Assembly: GCA_002328625.1 (NCBI GenBank)
Contig: DCVC01000350.1
Location: 1-14,396, forward strand
Direction: 5' to 3'
Source: Bacteroidales bacterium UBA2198
GTDB lineage: Bacteria; Bacteroidota; Bacteroidia; Bacteroidales; VadinHA17
Length of the DNA stretch: 14,396 nucleotides
Of the stretch, positions 1 through 8,019 are shown in pieces. The notes beneath the pieces are model-generated. The model was not told the origin of the DNA. It was given only the letters and a program-made list of their open reading frames with translations, and ran no database searches. The stretch's first letter is position 1. Each line of letters starts with the position of its first letter. A program made the translations under genes and the position numbers.

Positions 1-647
1 ACACCTGCAGTCATTCCGGTGAAAGCCGGAAAAACTATAGCAAAGACGATAAAGAAATCATCCATGTTTCTCAGGTCACCTGCAGGAATCCTATTTCCGG
101 ATACTGCAGCATGATCAGTTGTTCCCAGAAAAAACATAAGCAAAGAAACTGATAGAATCCCGATTACAACATAAAGAGCTTTAACACCCAGATTCGCTCC
201 CTTGCGAAGTATAACGAATCCAAGAATGAACATTGCAGGAAGGCTTATTACTTGCCTGGGGAGATTAATATTCAATGAATTGGCAAAAAAATCAAACAGA
301 AATTCAAATGCTTCCGTAAAAGCTATTACATAAAATGCGACACTTATAGCCTGCGACAGGTAAAGTGCCATACCGATAGTCCCTCCAATATTCAGACCGA
401 ACGACCTCGACATAATGAAATATTCACCGCCACCTTCAACTCGCTTGTTTGTTGCCAGTTCGGAAATAGCAAATGCAGTGGGTATTGTAAGTGCATGTCC
501 AAGGATGATGATCAGTAGAACACCCCAGAAACCGAGAGTTCCTACAGCAAATCCAAATCTCAGAAACAGTATTGCTCCCAGGATTGTTGAAATTGCCGTA
601 AAAAAAACTGGAGTTGTACCAAATCGCTTCTTGCCGGTTTCTGACAT
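1..647 (-). CDS. APC-superfamily permease, cation-chloride cotransporter (SLC12)-like, C-terminus missing
   Basis: Inner-membrane transporter, truncated by the window edge after about 215 codons. The ATG at 647-645 begins MSETGKKRFGTTPVFF, followed by a first helix with a broken glycine-containing stretch (STILGAILFLRFGF, residues 20-33) as in APC-fold proteins. Residues 72-82 (GGGEYFIMSRS) resemble the GGGAYYLISRSLG signature of SLC12-type cation-chloride cotransporters. The segment FPAFTGMTAG near residue 205 resembles their FP-x-x-TG-x-x-AG motif. At least five hydrophobic helices are visible. By family, the substrate could be an amino acid or coupled cation and chloride; the fragment does not decide. 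It is transcribed away from the GH2 gene, with a candidate Bacteroidota promoter just upstream. No Shine-Dalgarno site is evident. Family fold is confident; the SLC12-like subfamily is moderately sure. Confidence 0.8.
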   Translation of the reverse strand, partial: MSETGKKRFGTTPVFFTAISTILGAILFLRFGFAVGTLGFWGVLLIIILGHALTIPTAFAISELATNKRVEGGGEYFIMSRSFGLNIGGTIGMALYLSQAISVAFYVIAFTEAFEFLFDFFANSLNINLPRQVISLPAMFILGFVILRKGANLGVKALYVVIGILSVSLLMFFLGTTDHAAVSGNRIPAGDLRNMDDFFIVFAIVFPAFTGMTAG

Positions 648-697
648 CTTATTAAAGTAATTAGTTGGCTACTGACAGGAATATTTTGCTTGCAATA

Positions 698-728
698 CAA
701 AAATAACCATCTCTTTTATCTCTGACAA
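698..728 (-). promoter_or_regulatory. Candidate Bacteroidota promoter for the permease
   Basis: Read on the minus strand, TTG at 728-726 is followed after 20 nt by TATTTTTG (705-698), which fits the TAnnTTTG -7 element. Transcription would begin near 690, giving a leader of about 40 nt before the ATG at 647. Motif match only; such AT-rich motifs occur by chance. Confidence 0.4.
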
Positions 729-841
729 TTAATTCCTGTATTTCAGAAAGGGGTATTATTTAAATATAATAAAAAATTTTCACTTATCAAAGATAACCCG
801 GATAATCATTTTTTTTATCTTACCGGTAAAATTATTGCATC

Positions 842-3634
842 ATGAAAAAATATCTGCCCCTAATACTCACTTTCATCCTGTCTGTAGCACTTATTTCTTC
901 TGAATTGTCAGGGCAAACTGGCCCGGTGAAGCAGGTAAAACTTACTAACTTTGAGCTTCAGTCTTCAGCTCTCATAAACGAGCCAGGAGAAAAGATATCG
1001 ACACCAGAGTACAGGTCGAACATATACTGGTTCCCTGTAAAAGTGCCGTCAACAGTGCTTACTGGCCTTGTAGCCAACAACATATATCCCGATCCTTATT
1101 CGGGACTAAACAATATGTTTATCCCGGATGCTTCAGATGAATTTAACAGAAAGTATAATCTTGAGCAGTTCAGTCACCTTCCCAATGATCCCAATCCCTG
1201 GAAAAAACCCTACTGGTACAGAACCACCTTTGATGTTCCTTCAGCCGATCAGGGCCGCTTTTTCCAGCTGATCTTTAAAGGCATAAACTACAGGGCAGGT
1301 GTATGGTTAAACGGACAGCAAATTGCCGATTCAACACAGATGGCAGGCATGTTTGCCGAATATAGTCTCGATGTAAGCAGGCATATAAAAGCAGGTGGCA
1401 AAAATATACTTGCAGTAAAGATTTATCCCCTCGATTACCCTGGATTACCGTCAACTGAGCAGTTAACAGCACTGGGCGATTTTTATCCAAACGGGGGACC
1501 GACCGGGGATATCGGGAAAAATGTCACCATGCTCTGTTCGGTCGGCTGGGACTGGGTGCCACCGGTAAGAGACCGTAATATGGGTATCTGGCTCCCGGTA
1601 TACCTCAGAACTTCAGGCAACATCACAATCGGTAATGCCAGAATTATCACGAAGCTGCCCAATGAACCTGATACTAATATAGCAAAGCTCTCAATAAGTC
1701 TTAAGCTGTTCAATCACAGCGGGATAAATGATATAGGTAAACTGGTGGTAAAAATATCTCCCGAGAGTTTCAGGGGTAAATCATTCCAATTCACTAAGAA
1801 TGTCGCGGTTGGAAAGGGTGATTCAAATTTAATAGAATTGAATGCAGACGACATAAGAGAACTCACGATCGCCAAACCGGCTATCTGGTGGCCAAATGGT
1901 TATGGACAGGCAAACCTTTACAGAATAAGTCTTCAGTATGTAAATGGTTCAGGAATTTCGGACGATACATCGTTTGTTTTCGGAATTAGGACAGTCTCTA
2001 CCAAAGCTGTTAATGTAAACGGGACCTGGAGACGTGATTTTTATGTCAACGGCCGGAGGATACATCTGACAGGTGGAGCATGGGTAGCTGATTTCATGCT
2101 CAATCGTGATTCGTTAAGATATGATTATGAGATGAGATTATGCAGGAATGCAAATATTAACCTTGTAAGAATATGGGGTGGAGGCGTAACCCCGTGCGAT
2201 GAGTTTTTTGAAGCCGCCGACAGGTATGGACTCCTTGTGTGGTCAGATTTCTGGATAACAGGGGATACCCAGGGCGAATTCAAAGGATCGCCCGACTGGC
2301 CTCTCGAAGGTGAGGTATTCAAAAGGAATGTCACAAATACGATACTCAGAATAAGAAATCATCCAAGCCTTCTTGTGTGGACAGGAGGCAACGAAGGTCA
2401 TGCAAGACAGGAGCTTTATGATTTTATGAGGAACAGCATAATTTCGCTTGACGGCACAAGACCTTTTATCCCGAGTTCCTCCGGATTTGCACATTTACCT
2501 GAAGGGTGGCCGGCATCGTGGCCCGACAACCTTCCGGGTGGCGTCTATAGTGGAGGGCCTTACACATGGCAGGAACCGAAATCTTACTATGAGAGAGCCA
2601 TTGCCGGCAAAGACTGGGTGTTCAAGGATGAAACAGGCATCCCTTCGATGACTCCATATAACATCCTTCCAAAAATAATACCCAACCTTGTCTGGGATAA
2701 GACTCTGCCTTTCCCTTTGAACCACACCTGGGGATACCATGATGCTGCAACCGGCAATGGACGCTGGGATCTTTATTACCGGGAGATGGTCAGGAGATAT
2801 GGTGACCCCATAAGTATGGAAGACTTCTGCAATAAAATGCAGCTTATGAACGCAGCCGGATACCAGGGTATATTCGAAGCTGCCGGACATAAATTAAATG
2901 ATATAGGGGGTATAATGCTGTGGAAACTGAACGCAGCTTTTCCGAGCGTTGTCTGGCAGGTCTACGACTGGTTCCTGCAGCCAAATGCGGGTTACTACTT
3001 TATGCAGAAAGCCTGCGAACCTGTCCATATTCAGCTCAATCTCAACAACAATAAAGTATTGGTGCTGAACAGGACATATAAACCGGTGCCAAATCTGACA
3101 ATGCAGGTTAGCCTCTTCAGCCTCCGGTCAAAATTATTGTTTAACGAAACTGCAACCCTCAGCATGGGGCCTTCGGATGTTAAGGAAATGACTTCAATAT
3201 CTTCAGCACTGGCTGATGCGAAGGAGGTTACAATGGTTTTTATGAACCTCAGGGATGCCTCAGGTAAGGTCTTGTCCAGTAATGTTTACTGGACCTCACT
3301 CGAAGGTGATTATAAGACAATGAGCGAAATGCCCGTGACACAAGTAAGTGTGAGCGTTTTGAAGTCAGAAACAAGTAAAAGCGACATAAAATGGACACTA
3401 CATGTTACAAATTACAGTGACAGGATAGCCTTTTTCATCAGGCCGCAGCTTATGTCGGCAGGTGAAGAAATATTGCCAACCTATTGGTCGCAGAGCTACT
3501 TCTCACTGGCTCCGGGAGAAAGTGCCTCGCTCTCTGTTGCTTGTCCTTCTGCAGAACTTGTAAACGCATATCCCGTCCTGAGAGTTTCGGGATGGAATGT
3601 ACCTATACAGGAGATAGTATTGCGGAACGACTGA
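842..3634 (+). CDS. Secreted GH2 glycoside hydrolase, beta-mannosidase / exo-beta-glucosaminidase clade
   Basis: A 930-residue exo-acting hydrolase expected in the periplasm or outside. Residues 1-24 form a Sec signal peptide (MKKYLPLILTFILSVALISS) with likely cleavage after SGQ. The GH2 order is visible: jelly-roll sugar-binding domain (about 30-230, with YWYRTTFDVP and GVWLNG), an Ig-like domain entered after GWDWVPPVRDRNMGIW, a TIM barrel (about 390-760), and a C-terminal beta domain. The barrel carries the acid/base in WTGGNEG (E518) and the probable nucleophile in FKDETGIPSM (E597). The segment after GPYTWQEP and the late motif KACEPVHIQLNL resemble mannosylglycoprotein endo-beta-mannosidase and exo-chitosanase-type GH2 enzymes. 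Exo-glucosaminidases, as I recall, use Asp as the acid; the Asn-Glu dyad here leans toward mannosidase. The downstream amino-sugar genes lean toward a GlcN/GlcNAc-containing glycan. GH2 is certain; sugar specificity is not. Confidence 0.9.
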   Translation: MKKYLPLILTFILSVALISSELSGQTGPVKQVKLTNFELQSSALINEPGEKISTPEYRSNIYWFPVKVPSTVLTGLVANNIYPDPYSGLNNMFIPDASDEFNRKYNLEQFSHLPNDPNPWKKPYWYRTTFDVPSADQGRFFQLIFKGINYRAGVWLNGQQIADSTQMAGMFAEYSLDVSRHIKAGGKNILAVKIYPLDYPGLPSTEQLTALGDFYPNGGPTGDIGKNVTMLCSVGWDWVPPVRDRNMGIWLPVYLRTSGNITIGNARIITKLPNEPDTNIAKLSISLKLFNHSGINDIGKLVVKISPESFRGKSFQFTKNVAVGKGDSNLIELNADDIRELTIAKPAIWWPNGYGQANLYRISLQYVNGSGISDDTSFVFGIRTVSTKAVNVNGTWRRDFYVNGRRIHLTGGAWVADFMLNRDSLRYDYEMRLCRNANINLVRIWGGGVTPCDEFFEAADRYGLLVWSDFWITGDTQGEFKGSPDWPLEGEVFKRNVTNTILRIRNHPSLLVWTGGNEGHARQELYDFMRNSIISLDGTRPFIPSSSGFAHLPEGWPASWPDNLPGGVYSGGPYTWQEPKSYYERAIAGKDWVFKDETGIPSMTPYNILPKIIPNLVWDKTLPFPLNHTWGYHDAATGNGRWDLYYREMVRRYGDPISMEDFCNKMQLMNAAGYQGIFEAAGHKLNDIGGIMLWKLNAAFPSVVWQVYDWFLQPNAGYYFMQKACEPVHIQLNLNNNKVLVLNRTYKPVPNLTMQVSLFSLRSKLLFNETATLSMGPSDVKEMTSISSALADAKEVTMVFMNLRDASGKVLSSNVYWTSLEGDYKTMSEMPVTQVSVSVLKSETSKSDIKWTLHVTNYSDRIAFFIRPQLMSAGEEILPTYWSQSYFSLAPGESASLSVACPSAELVNAYPVLRVSGWNVPIQEIVLRND

Positions 3635-3649
3635 ATTGATGGATGTACA

Positions 3650-3764
3650 CACCTCTCCTCCTTCCTGATATATCGGGACCGCCTCTCCCGGGAGAGAGGA
3701 GGACTTTCGATCGGCAGTAAATATTTCAGCCCCTCTCCATTGTAAGAGGGATTGGAGTGAGGTG
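3650..3764. repeat. REP/BIME-like palindromic intergenic element
   Basis: A compound palindrome between the GH2 gene and nagA. An outer inverted pair, CACCTC (3650-3655) and GAGGTG (3759-3764), encloses a perfect 14-bp palindrome CTCTCCCGGGAGAG (3683-3696) and a stem-loop CCCTCT/AGAGGG (3731-3736 with 3745-3750, 8-nt loop). The wording (CCCTCTCC ... GGATTGGAGTGAGG) is like dispersed intergenic repeats I recall from many Bacteroidota genomes. Only one copy is in the window, so repeat status is inferred from structure and wording. It may also act as a terminator or RNA-stability element for the GH2 transcript. Confidence 0.55.
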
Positions 3765-3781
3765 GAAAAGGGGTAGGTTTG
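3752..3781 (+). promoter_or_regulatory. Candidate Bacteroidota promoter for nagA operon, at the edge of the palindromic element
   Basis: TTG (3752-3754), a 19-nt spacer, then TAGGTTTG (3774-3781), an exact fit to the Bacteroidota TTG/TAnnTTTG architecture. Initiation would fall near 3788, leaving about 46 nt of leader before the nagA ATG at 3834. The -33 part lies inside the right arm of the palindromic element. Motif match only. Confidence 0.45.
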
Positions 3782-3833
3782 GAAGAGGCACATTTTTAAG
3801 AAGATGAGTAGTAGGATTTAAAATCTCGTTATT

Positions 3834-4940
3834 ATGTTAAAAGCCCTGATCAACTGCATAATATTTACTGGTTATGAAACACTTGCAGGCAAAATAATCC
3901 TGATAAATAACGACAGGATCGAAGCAGTGATCGATCCCGGATCAGTGCCGGAGCATGCTGAAGTTATTGATTGTGAAGGTAATTATATTGCCCCGGGATT
4001 AATCGATCTGCAGATTGCCGGAAGCGGGGGATTCCTTTTTTCATCGGTTCCAACGCCGGAAGTATTGAAAGCCATTACTGAAAGCATTGTTGAAACAGGA
4101 ACAACAGGATTTCTTATAGCAATCCCGACAAATTCCCCGGATGTTTATGATGAGGTGATCAGAACCGTGAGAGCAAATCCTCATTCTGCTGTTCTGGGAC
4201 TGCATCTGGAGGGTCCATATATAAGTACGGTCAGAAGGGGCGCACACATGAAGGAATATATCAGGCCACCTCAGAAGAATGAGCTTGAATCTGTTATTGC
4301 ATCAGCCGAAGGAATTGTCAGAATGATGACAGTTGCCCCGGAGGCATGCAACGAAGAAATTATCAGATTGTTAAATGATCATGGCGTTGTAGTGGCAGCC
4401 GGACACAGCAATGCAACTTTCAGAGAGGCTGTCGAAGGTTTCAGATGGGGAATAAGGGCAACAACCCACCTTTTCAATGCAATGTCACAGTTGCATCATC
4501 GTGATCCGGGGTTACCGGGTGCGACCTTCGAAACGGAAAACATATATGCAAGCATTATTGCAGACGGCATTCACGTGGATTATAATATGATATCGATAGC
4601 AAAGAAAATAATGAAAGAACGATTATATCTGATAAGCGATGCGGTTGAAGAAAATCTTAACGGAGCATATATGCATGTAAAACAGAATGATCGTTTTACC
4701 CTTCCTGACGGAACCTTATCGGGATCGAAGCTTACAATGATGAAGGCAGTGAGAAACTGTGTGGAACAGATAGGAATCCCGCTGGATGAAGCATTACGTA
4801 TGGCATCAACTTACCCGGCCATCCTGATAAATGCAGCTGAAAGAGGGAAAATAATCCCGGGAAATAAAGCTGATCTTATTATTTTTAACAGGGATTTTGA
4901 AGTAAAAAATGTGTGTCTTGATGGTTTATTCAGATATTAA
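3834..4940 (+). CDS. nagA: N-acetylglucosamine-6-phosphate deacetylase
   Basis: Cytoplasmic amidohydrolase that converts GlcNAc-6-phosphate to glucosamine-6-phosphate and acetate, the committed step of amino-sugar catabolism. The 368-residue length is normal for NagA. Visible motifs: HLEGPY (E126, metal ligand), AAGHSNA (H191, metal ligand), THLFNAM (H212, metal ligand), ADGIHVD (substrate region, about residues 242-248) and ISDAV (D269, catalytic Asp). The C-terminal KADLIIF strand is typical of amidohydrolases. The N-terminal metal-motif region reads DLQIAGSGG, without the paired His seen in many amidohydrolases, as is common in NagA. It heads a run of five genes with gaps of 21, 43, 18 and 39 bp and probably has its own promoter. 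A ManNAc- or GalNAc-6-phosphate specificity cannot be excluded but is less likely. Confidence 0.92.
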   Translation: MLKALINCIIFTGYETLAGKIILINNDRIEAVIDPGSVPEHAEVIDCEGNYIAPGLIDLQIAGSGGFLFSSVPTPEVLKAITESIVETGTTGFLIAIPTNSPDVYDEVIRTVRANPHSAVLGLHLEGPYISTVRRGAHMKEYIRPPQKNELESVIASAEGIVRMMTVAPEACNEEIIRLLNDHGVVVAAGHSNATFREAVEGFRWGIRATTHLFNAMSQLHHRDPGLPGATFETENIYASIIADGIHVDYNMISIAKKIMKERLYLISDAVEENLNGAYMHVKQNDRFTLPDGTLSGSKLTMMKAVRNCVEQIGIPLDEALRMASTYPAILINAAERGKIIPGNKADLIIFNRDFEVKNVCLDGLFRY

Positions 4941-4961
4941 CAGATATCCTTCTCTTTAGAT

Positions 4962-5810
4962 ATGCAAGCCATAACTAAACTCTTAATATTCAGTTTCATA
5001 TATTTGTGCTTATTAGCCTGTAAAGGAAAAGAATACAACAAATCAGGTGAAAAAGCTATTGGGACGGAAGAGGTTATTAATTTACTAAATGATCAGGAAA
5101 GACATGATTTCATTTTTGAGAATGGTGCAATTATCAGGGGGAATACCGATTCAAAAAACATTGCTATGGTTTTTACCGGCGACGAGTTTGCAGACGGAGG
5201 TGAATTTATAGCTTCAACTCTGAAAAGGAAGAAAATTCATGCTTCATTTTTTCTTACGGGGAATTTCTTAAGGAACAGGGAGTTTATTCCTCTCATCAAT
5301 AAGCTTAAAAGAGATGGCAATTACCTTGGATCTCATTCCGACAAACATCTGCTTTACTGTGACTGGGTTAAACGCGACAGCCTGTTGATTACCCGCGGAC
5401 AATTCATTGACGACCTTCTGAACTCCTATAAAGAACTGAAGAGAATAAATATCTCTTCCGGAGAAGCACCCTTTTTTTTGCCGCCCTACGAATGGTATAA
5501 TGACTCTGTTGCTAAGTGGACCTGTGAACTGGGATTACAACTCGTAAATTTCACACCGGGGACACGCAGCACAGCTGATTATACTTATCCGGAGATGGGC
5601 AGCAGATATGTTGACAGCAAAACAATCTATGATTCAATCCTCAATAATGAGCAGAAATCTGAAAATGGAATGAATGGTTTTATTTTATTAATACATATCG
5701 GAACTGATCCCAGGCGGACTGATAAATTCTATCACCATCTTCCTGATCTTATTGAGGAGCTGAAAAAGCGTGGTTATCAGTTTGTAAGAATTGATGAGTT
5801 GCTAAATTGA
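4962..5810 (+). CDS. Lipoprotein NodB-type polysaccharide deacetylase
   Basis: A 282-residue carbohydrate esterase family 4-like protein expected to remove N-acetyl groups from GlcNAc-containing glycans outside the cytoplasm. The N-terminus is a lipoprotein signal peptide with lipobox LLAC (C20). NodB motifs are readable: motif 1 FTGDE (D74, E75) in place of the usual TFDD; motif 2 SHSDKH, giving the H-x3-H metal pair H125 and H129; motif 3 PPYEW (174-178); and the C-terminal LLIHIG with H245. The second Asp of motif 1 is replaced by Glu, an acidic residue that might still support metal binding. It lies 21 bp after nagA, so it probably deacetylates the same glycan that the secreted GH2 enzyme attacks. 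Family is secure; substrate is inferred from neighbours. Confidence 0.83.
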   Translation: MQAITKLLIFSFIYLCLLACKGKEYNKSGEKAIGTEEVINLLNDQERHDFIFENGAIIRGNTDSKNIAMVFTGDEFADGGEFIASTLKRKKIHASFFLTGNFLRNREFIPLINKLKRDGNYLGSHSDKHLLYCDWVKRDSLLITRGQFIDDLLNSYKELKRINISSGEAPFFLPPYEWYNDSVAKWTCELGLQLVNFTPGTRSTADYTYPEMGSRYVDSKTIYDSILNNEQKSENGMNGFILLIHIGTDPRRTDKFYHHLPDLIEELKKRGYQFVRIDELLN

Positions 5811-5853
5811 ATATTGAAATGTGGCAGTTATACAAAATAGCGATTAGAGTAAT

Positions 5854-6804
5854 ATGGCACTATTAGGAATTGACATTGGGGGAACAAAGGTGGCTTCAGC
5901 TATTATTTCTGAAGGTGGCGATATATTATCTAAAGAAACCCTTAAGCTGGACAATCGTATTGGTAATGAAGCCGGGAGACTTGTAACTGATCAGGTTAAA
6001 ACCTTTCTGGAGAAAGGTATTACTGACAGAAAAATCAATTCAATAGGGATTTCCGTACCGGGGATCAGTTATAAAGGAACCGGAGTAGTTTGGGCACCTA
6101 ATATCCCGGGATGGGAGGAATACCCTTTGCTTGAGGAAGTAAAATCTGTGACCGGACCGATCCCGGTTACAATTGACAGTGACAGAGCTTGCTATATTCT
6201 GGGAGAATTATGGCAGGGTAATGCCAGGGGATGCAAAAATGCTGTTTTTCTGGCAACAGGAACCGGGATAGGAGCTGGAATTCTTATAAATGGCGAGGTA
6301 CTCCGCGGGAGTAATGATATTGCAGGAGCCATAGGTTGGATGGCACTTAACAAGCCTTTTGAGAACAAGTACGCCGGATGCGGCTGTTTTGAGTATTATG
6401 CATCTGGGGAAGGATTAGTCAGAGTTGCCAGAGAACTTCTGTCTGAAGAAAGAGATTATTCGGGAGAGCTGAAAAACAAACAGAATGATAATATTTCAAC
6501 ATTTGATCTGTTTTCAGCATTTGAGAATGGTGACTCCATTGCAAAAAAAGTGATGAGTATCGCAATTGAATTCTGGGGAATGGCAGTGGCGAACCTTGTG
6601 AGTTTATTCAATCCCGAAAGGATAATTTTGGGAGGTGGCATATTCGGACCTGCAATAAGATTTATCCCTGCAATAAAAAAGGAAGCAGAAAAATGGGCTC
6701 AGCCAATCAGTATTAAGAAAGTAGAAATCATGTCCAGCGGCCTGGGAGGAAATGCTGGTATTTATGGTGCAGGCTATCTGGCTCTGACGAATAAAAATAA
6801 TTAA
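5854..6804 (+). CDS. ROK-family sugar kinase with eroded zinc/sugar motif
   Basis: Cytoplasmic ATP-dependent sugar kinase of 316 residues, normal ROK length. The phosphate-binding loop LGIDIGGTK is at residues 4-12, the catalytic-base Asp is D110 in DSDRACYILGE, and the second phosphate loop ATGTGIGAG follows at about 142-150. The ROK sugar-contact motif, normally GE-x-GH, reads GAIGWM (A159, W162), so both the Glu and the His are replaced. Of the three zinc cysteines of C-x-C-G-x-x-G-C only the last (C178) aligns; the other positions are N171 and Y173, with an extra C176. By position after nagA it would phosphorylate GlcNAc or glucosamine, but the altered site makes substrate uncertain. It is 43 bp after the deacetylase gene and 18 bp before the MFS gene. 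Confidence 0.85.
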   Translation: MALLGIDIGGTKVASAIISEGGDILSKETLKLDNRIGNEAGRLVTDQVKTFLEKGITDRKINSIGISVPGISYKGTGVVWAPNIPGWEEYPLLEEVKSVTGPIPVTIDSDRACYILGELWQGNARGCKNAVFLATGTGIGAGILINGEVLRGSNDIAGAIGWMALNKPFENKYAGCGCFEYYASGEGLVRVARELLSEERDYSGELKNKQNDNISTFDLFSAFENGDSIAKKVMSIAIEFWGMAVANLVSLFNPERIILGGGIFGPAIRFIPAIKKEAEKWAQPISIKKVEIMSSGLGGNAGIYGAGYLALTNKNN

Positions 6805-6822
6805 TCACACAAGGTAAGCAGG

Positions 6823-7980
6823 ATGTTTAAAAAAAGAGTTGTTTTTCAGGCTTCATGTATGGGGATGTTGTTATTTGGAATTTCCCTGATCACTTTAGGA
6901 TCCGTTGCCCCGGATCTGAAAGACAAACTAAATTTAGATGAGATAGCTACCGGAACACTCTTTTCGATCCTACCATTAGGTATATTAGCAGGATCACTTT
7001 TTTTCGGCCCTGTTGCTGACAAGTATGGTTATAAGCTATTGATGAGCATCTCCTGTATCTTAATGTTTGCCGGTTTTGAGGGAATTGCCTTTACCCATTC
7101 AAAAAATCTCCTGAAAATATTTGTTTTATTATTCGGATTTGGAGGAGGTGCTGTTAATGGGGCCGCAAATGCCCTGGTATCTGATATCAGTGATACAAAC
7201 AAAGGGGCAAATCTAAGCCTGCTCGGGGCATTCTTCGGAATCGGCGCTCTGGGTATGCCTCTTATATTGGGATTGCTGAAGCCACAATTTGGCTTTGAAG
7301 TAATTCTGGCACTGGTAGGTGCCTTAACATCTGTTGCAGGGATATATTTTCTCCTGATCAGATTTCCGCCTCCCAAACAGCCTCATGGTTTTCCACTTGC
7401 CGGAGGGATTAAAATGATGAAAGATAACCTGTTGATCCTTATTGCTTTCTTTCTTTTTTTTCAAAGCAGTTTTGAGGGCATTTTTAACAACTGGACCACA
7501 ACATTTTTAATAAATAACATTTCTGTCAAACAAAGCAATGTCTTATTTGCACTTTCATCATTTGTTATTGGCATGACGATAATGAGATTACTTTTGGGTT
7601 CGGTATTCAGGTCTGCATCAACACAACAAATACTTTCATATTCTTTTGTTTTAATACTCACAGGAATATCATTATTAAGAATAGCCAACAATTTAACAAT
7701 GGGTGTTTCAGGTCTGGTGTTAACAGGTGCAGGACTTGCGGCAGGGTTCCCTGTAATGCTGGGTATTGCAGGTGCGCGTTACAAAGAACTCTCGGGGACA
7801 GCTTTCAGTTTTGTATTATTCATAGGATTAACAGGTAATATAGCGGTAAATTTTCTTATGGGAGTAATTGCTCAGAATTTCGGTGTTCAACATCTTATTA
7901 CTGTTGCATTCGTTGAACTTGGAGCAATGGTCCTGTTAGCAGTAGTGCTTCTGAATAAAATAAAGATTGACAAGGAATAA
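6823..7980 (+). CDS. MFS sugar permease, FucP/NagP-like
   Basis: Inner-membrane major facilitator of 385 residues with about 12 hydrophobic helices across its length. The loop between helices 2 and 3 holds the MFS signature GPVADKYGYK (residues 62-71, D66). Glycine-rich helix FGFGGGAVNGAANALVSD (about 104-121) resembles the fucose/hexose permease group, where NagP-type GlcNAc importers belong. Embedded between a sugar kinase and a sugar isomerase-like gene, it most likely imports the monosaccharide released by the GH2 enzyme. The exact substrate (GlcNAc, GlcN, mannose or a disaccharide) cannot be read from sequence. No Shine-Dalgarno is obvious except a loose AAGG about 11 bp before the ATG. 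Confidence 0.82.
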   Translation: MFKKRVVFQASCMGMLLFGISLITLGSVAPDLKDKLNLDEIATGTLFSILPLGILAGSLFFGPVADKYGYKLLMSISCILMFAGFEGIAFTHSKNLLKIFVLLFGFGGGAVNGAANALVSDISDTNKGANLSLLGAFFGIGALGMPLILGLLKPQFGFEVILALVGALTSVAGIYFLLIRFPPPKQPHGFPLAGGIKMMKDNLLILIAFFLFFQSSFEGIFNNWTTTFLINNISVKQSNVLFALSSFVIGMTIMRLLLGSVFRSASTQQILSYSFVLILTGISLLRIANNLTMGVSGLVLTGAGLAAGFPVMLGIAGARYKELSGTAFSFVLFIGLTGNIAVNFLMGVIAQNFGVQHLITVAFVELGAMVLLAVVLLNKIKIDKE

Positions 7981-8019
7981 CAAGATCATATCTTTACAAA
8001 TAATCAAATTATACAGAAT

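Noticed and set aside
415..660. An 81-codon open frame on the plus strand
   Set aside because: It is the antisense shadow of the permease gene, whose minus-strand translation shows clear helices and family motifs.
648..841. Search for a promoter of the GH2 gene
   Set aside because: No TAnnTTTG element with a properly spaced TTG was found on the plus strand; only loose AT-rich matches, so no promoter is called.
2495..2890. A 131-codon open frame on the minus strand inside the GH2 gene
   Set aside because: It lies wholly antisense to a well-supported GH2 catalytic domain, and its product shows no recognisable motif or membrane pattern. The same applies to the other antisense frames within the supported genes.
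3635..3833. Possible small RNA gene or riboswitch upstream of nagA
   Set aside because: The hairpins are better explained by a REP/BIME-like palindromic element; no known riboswitch motif or conserved aptamer pattern was recognised.
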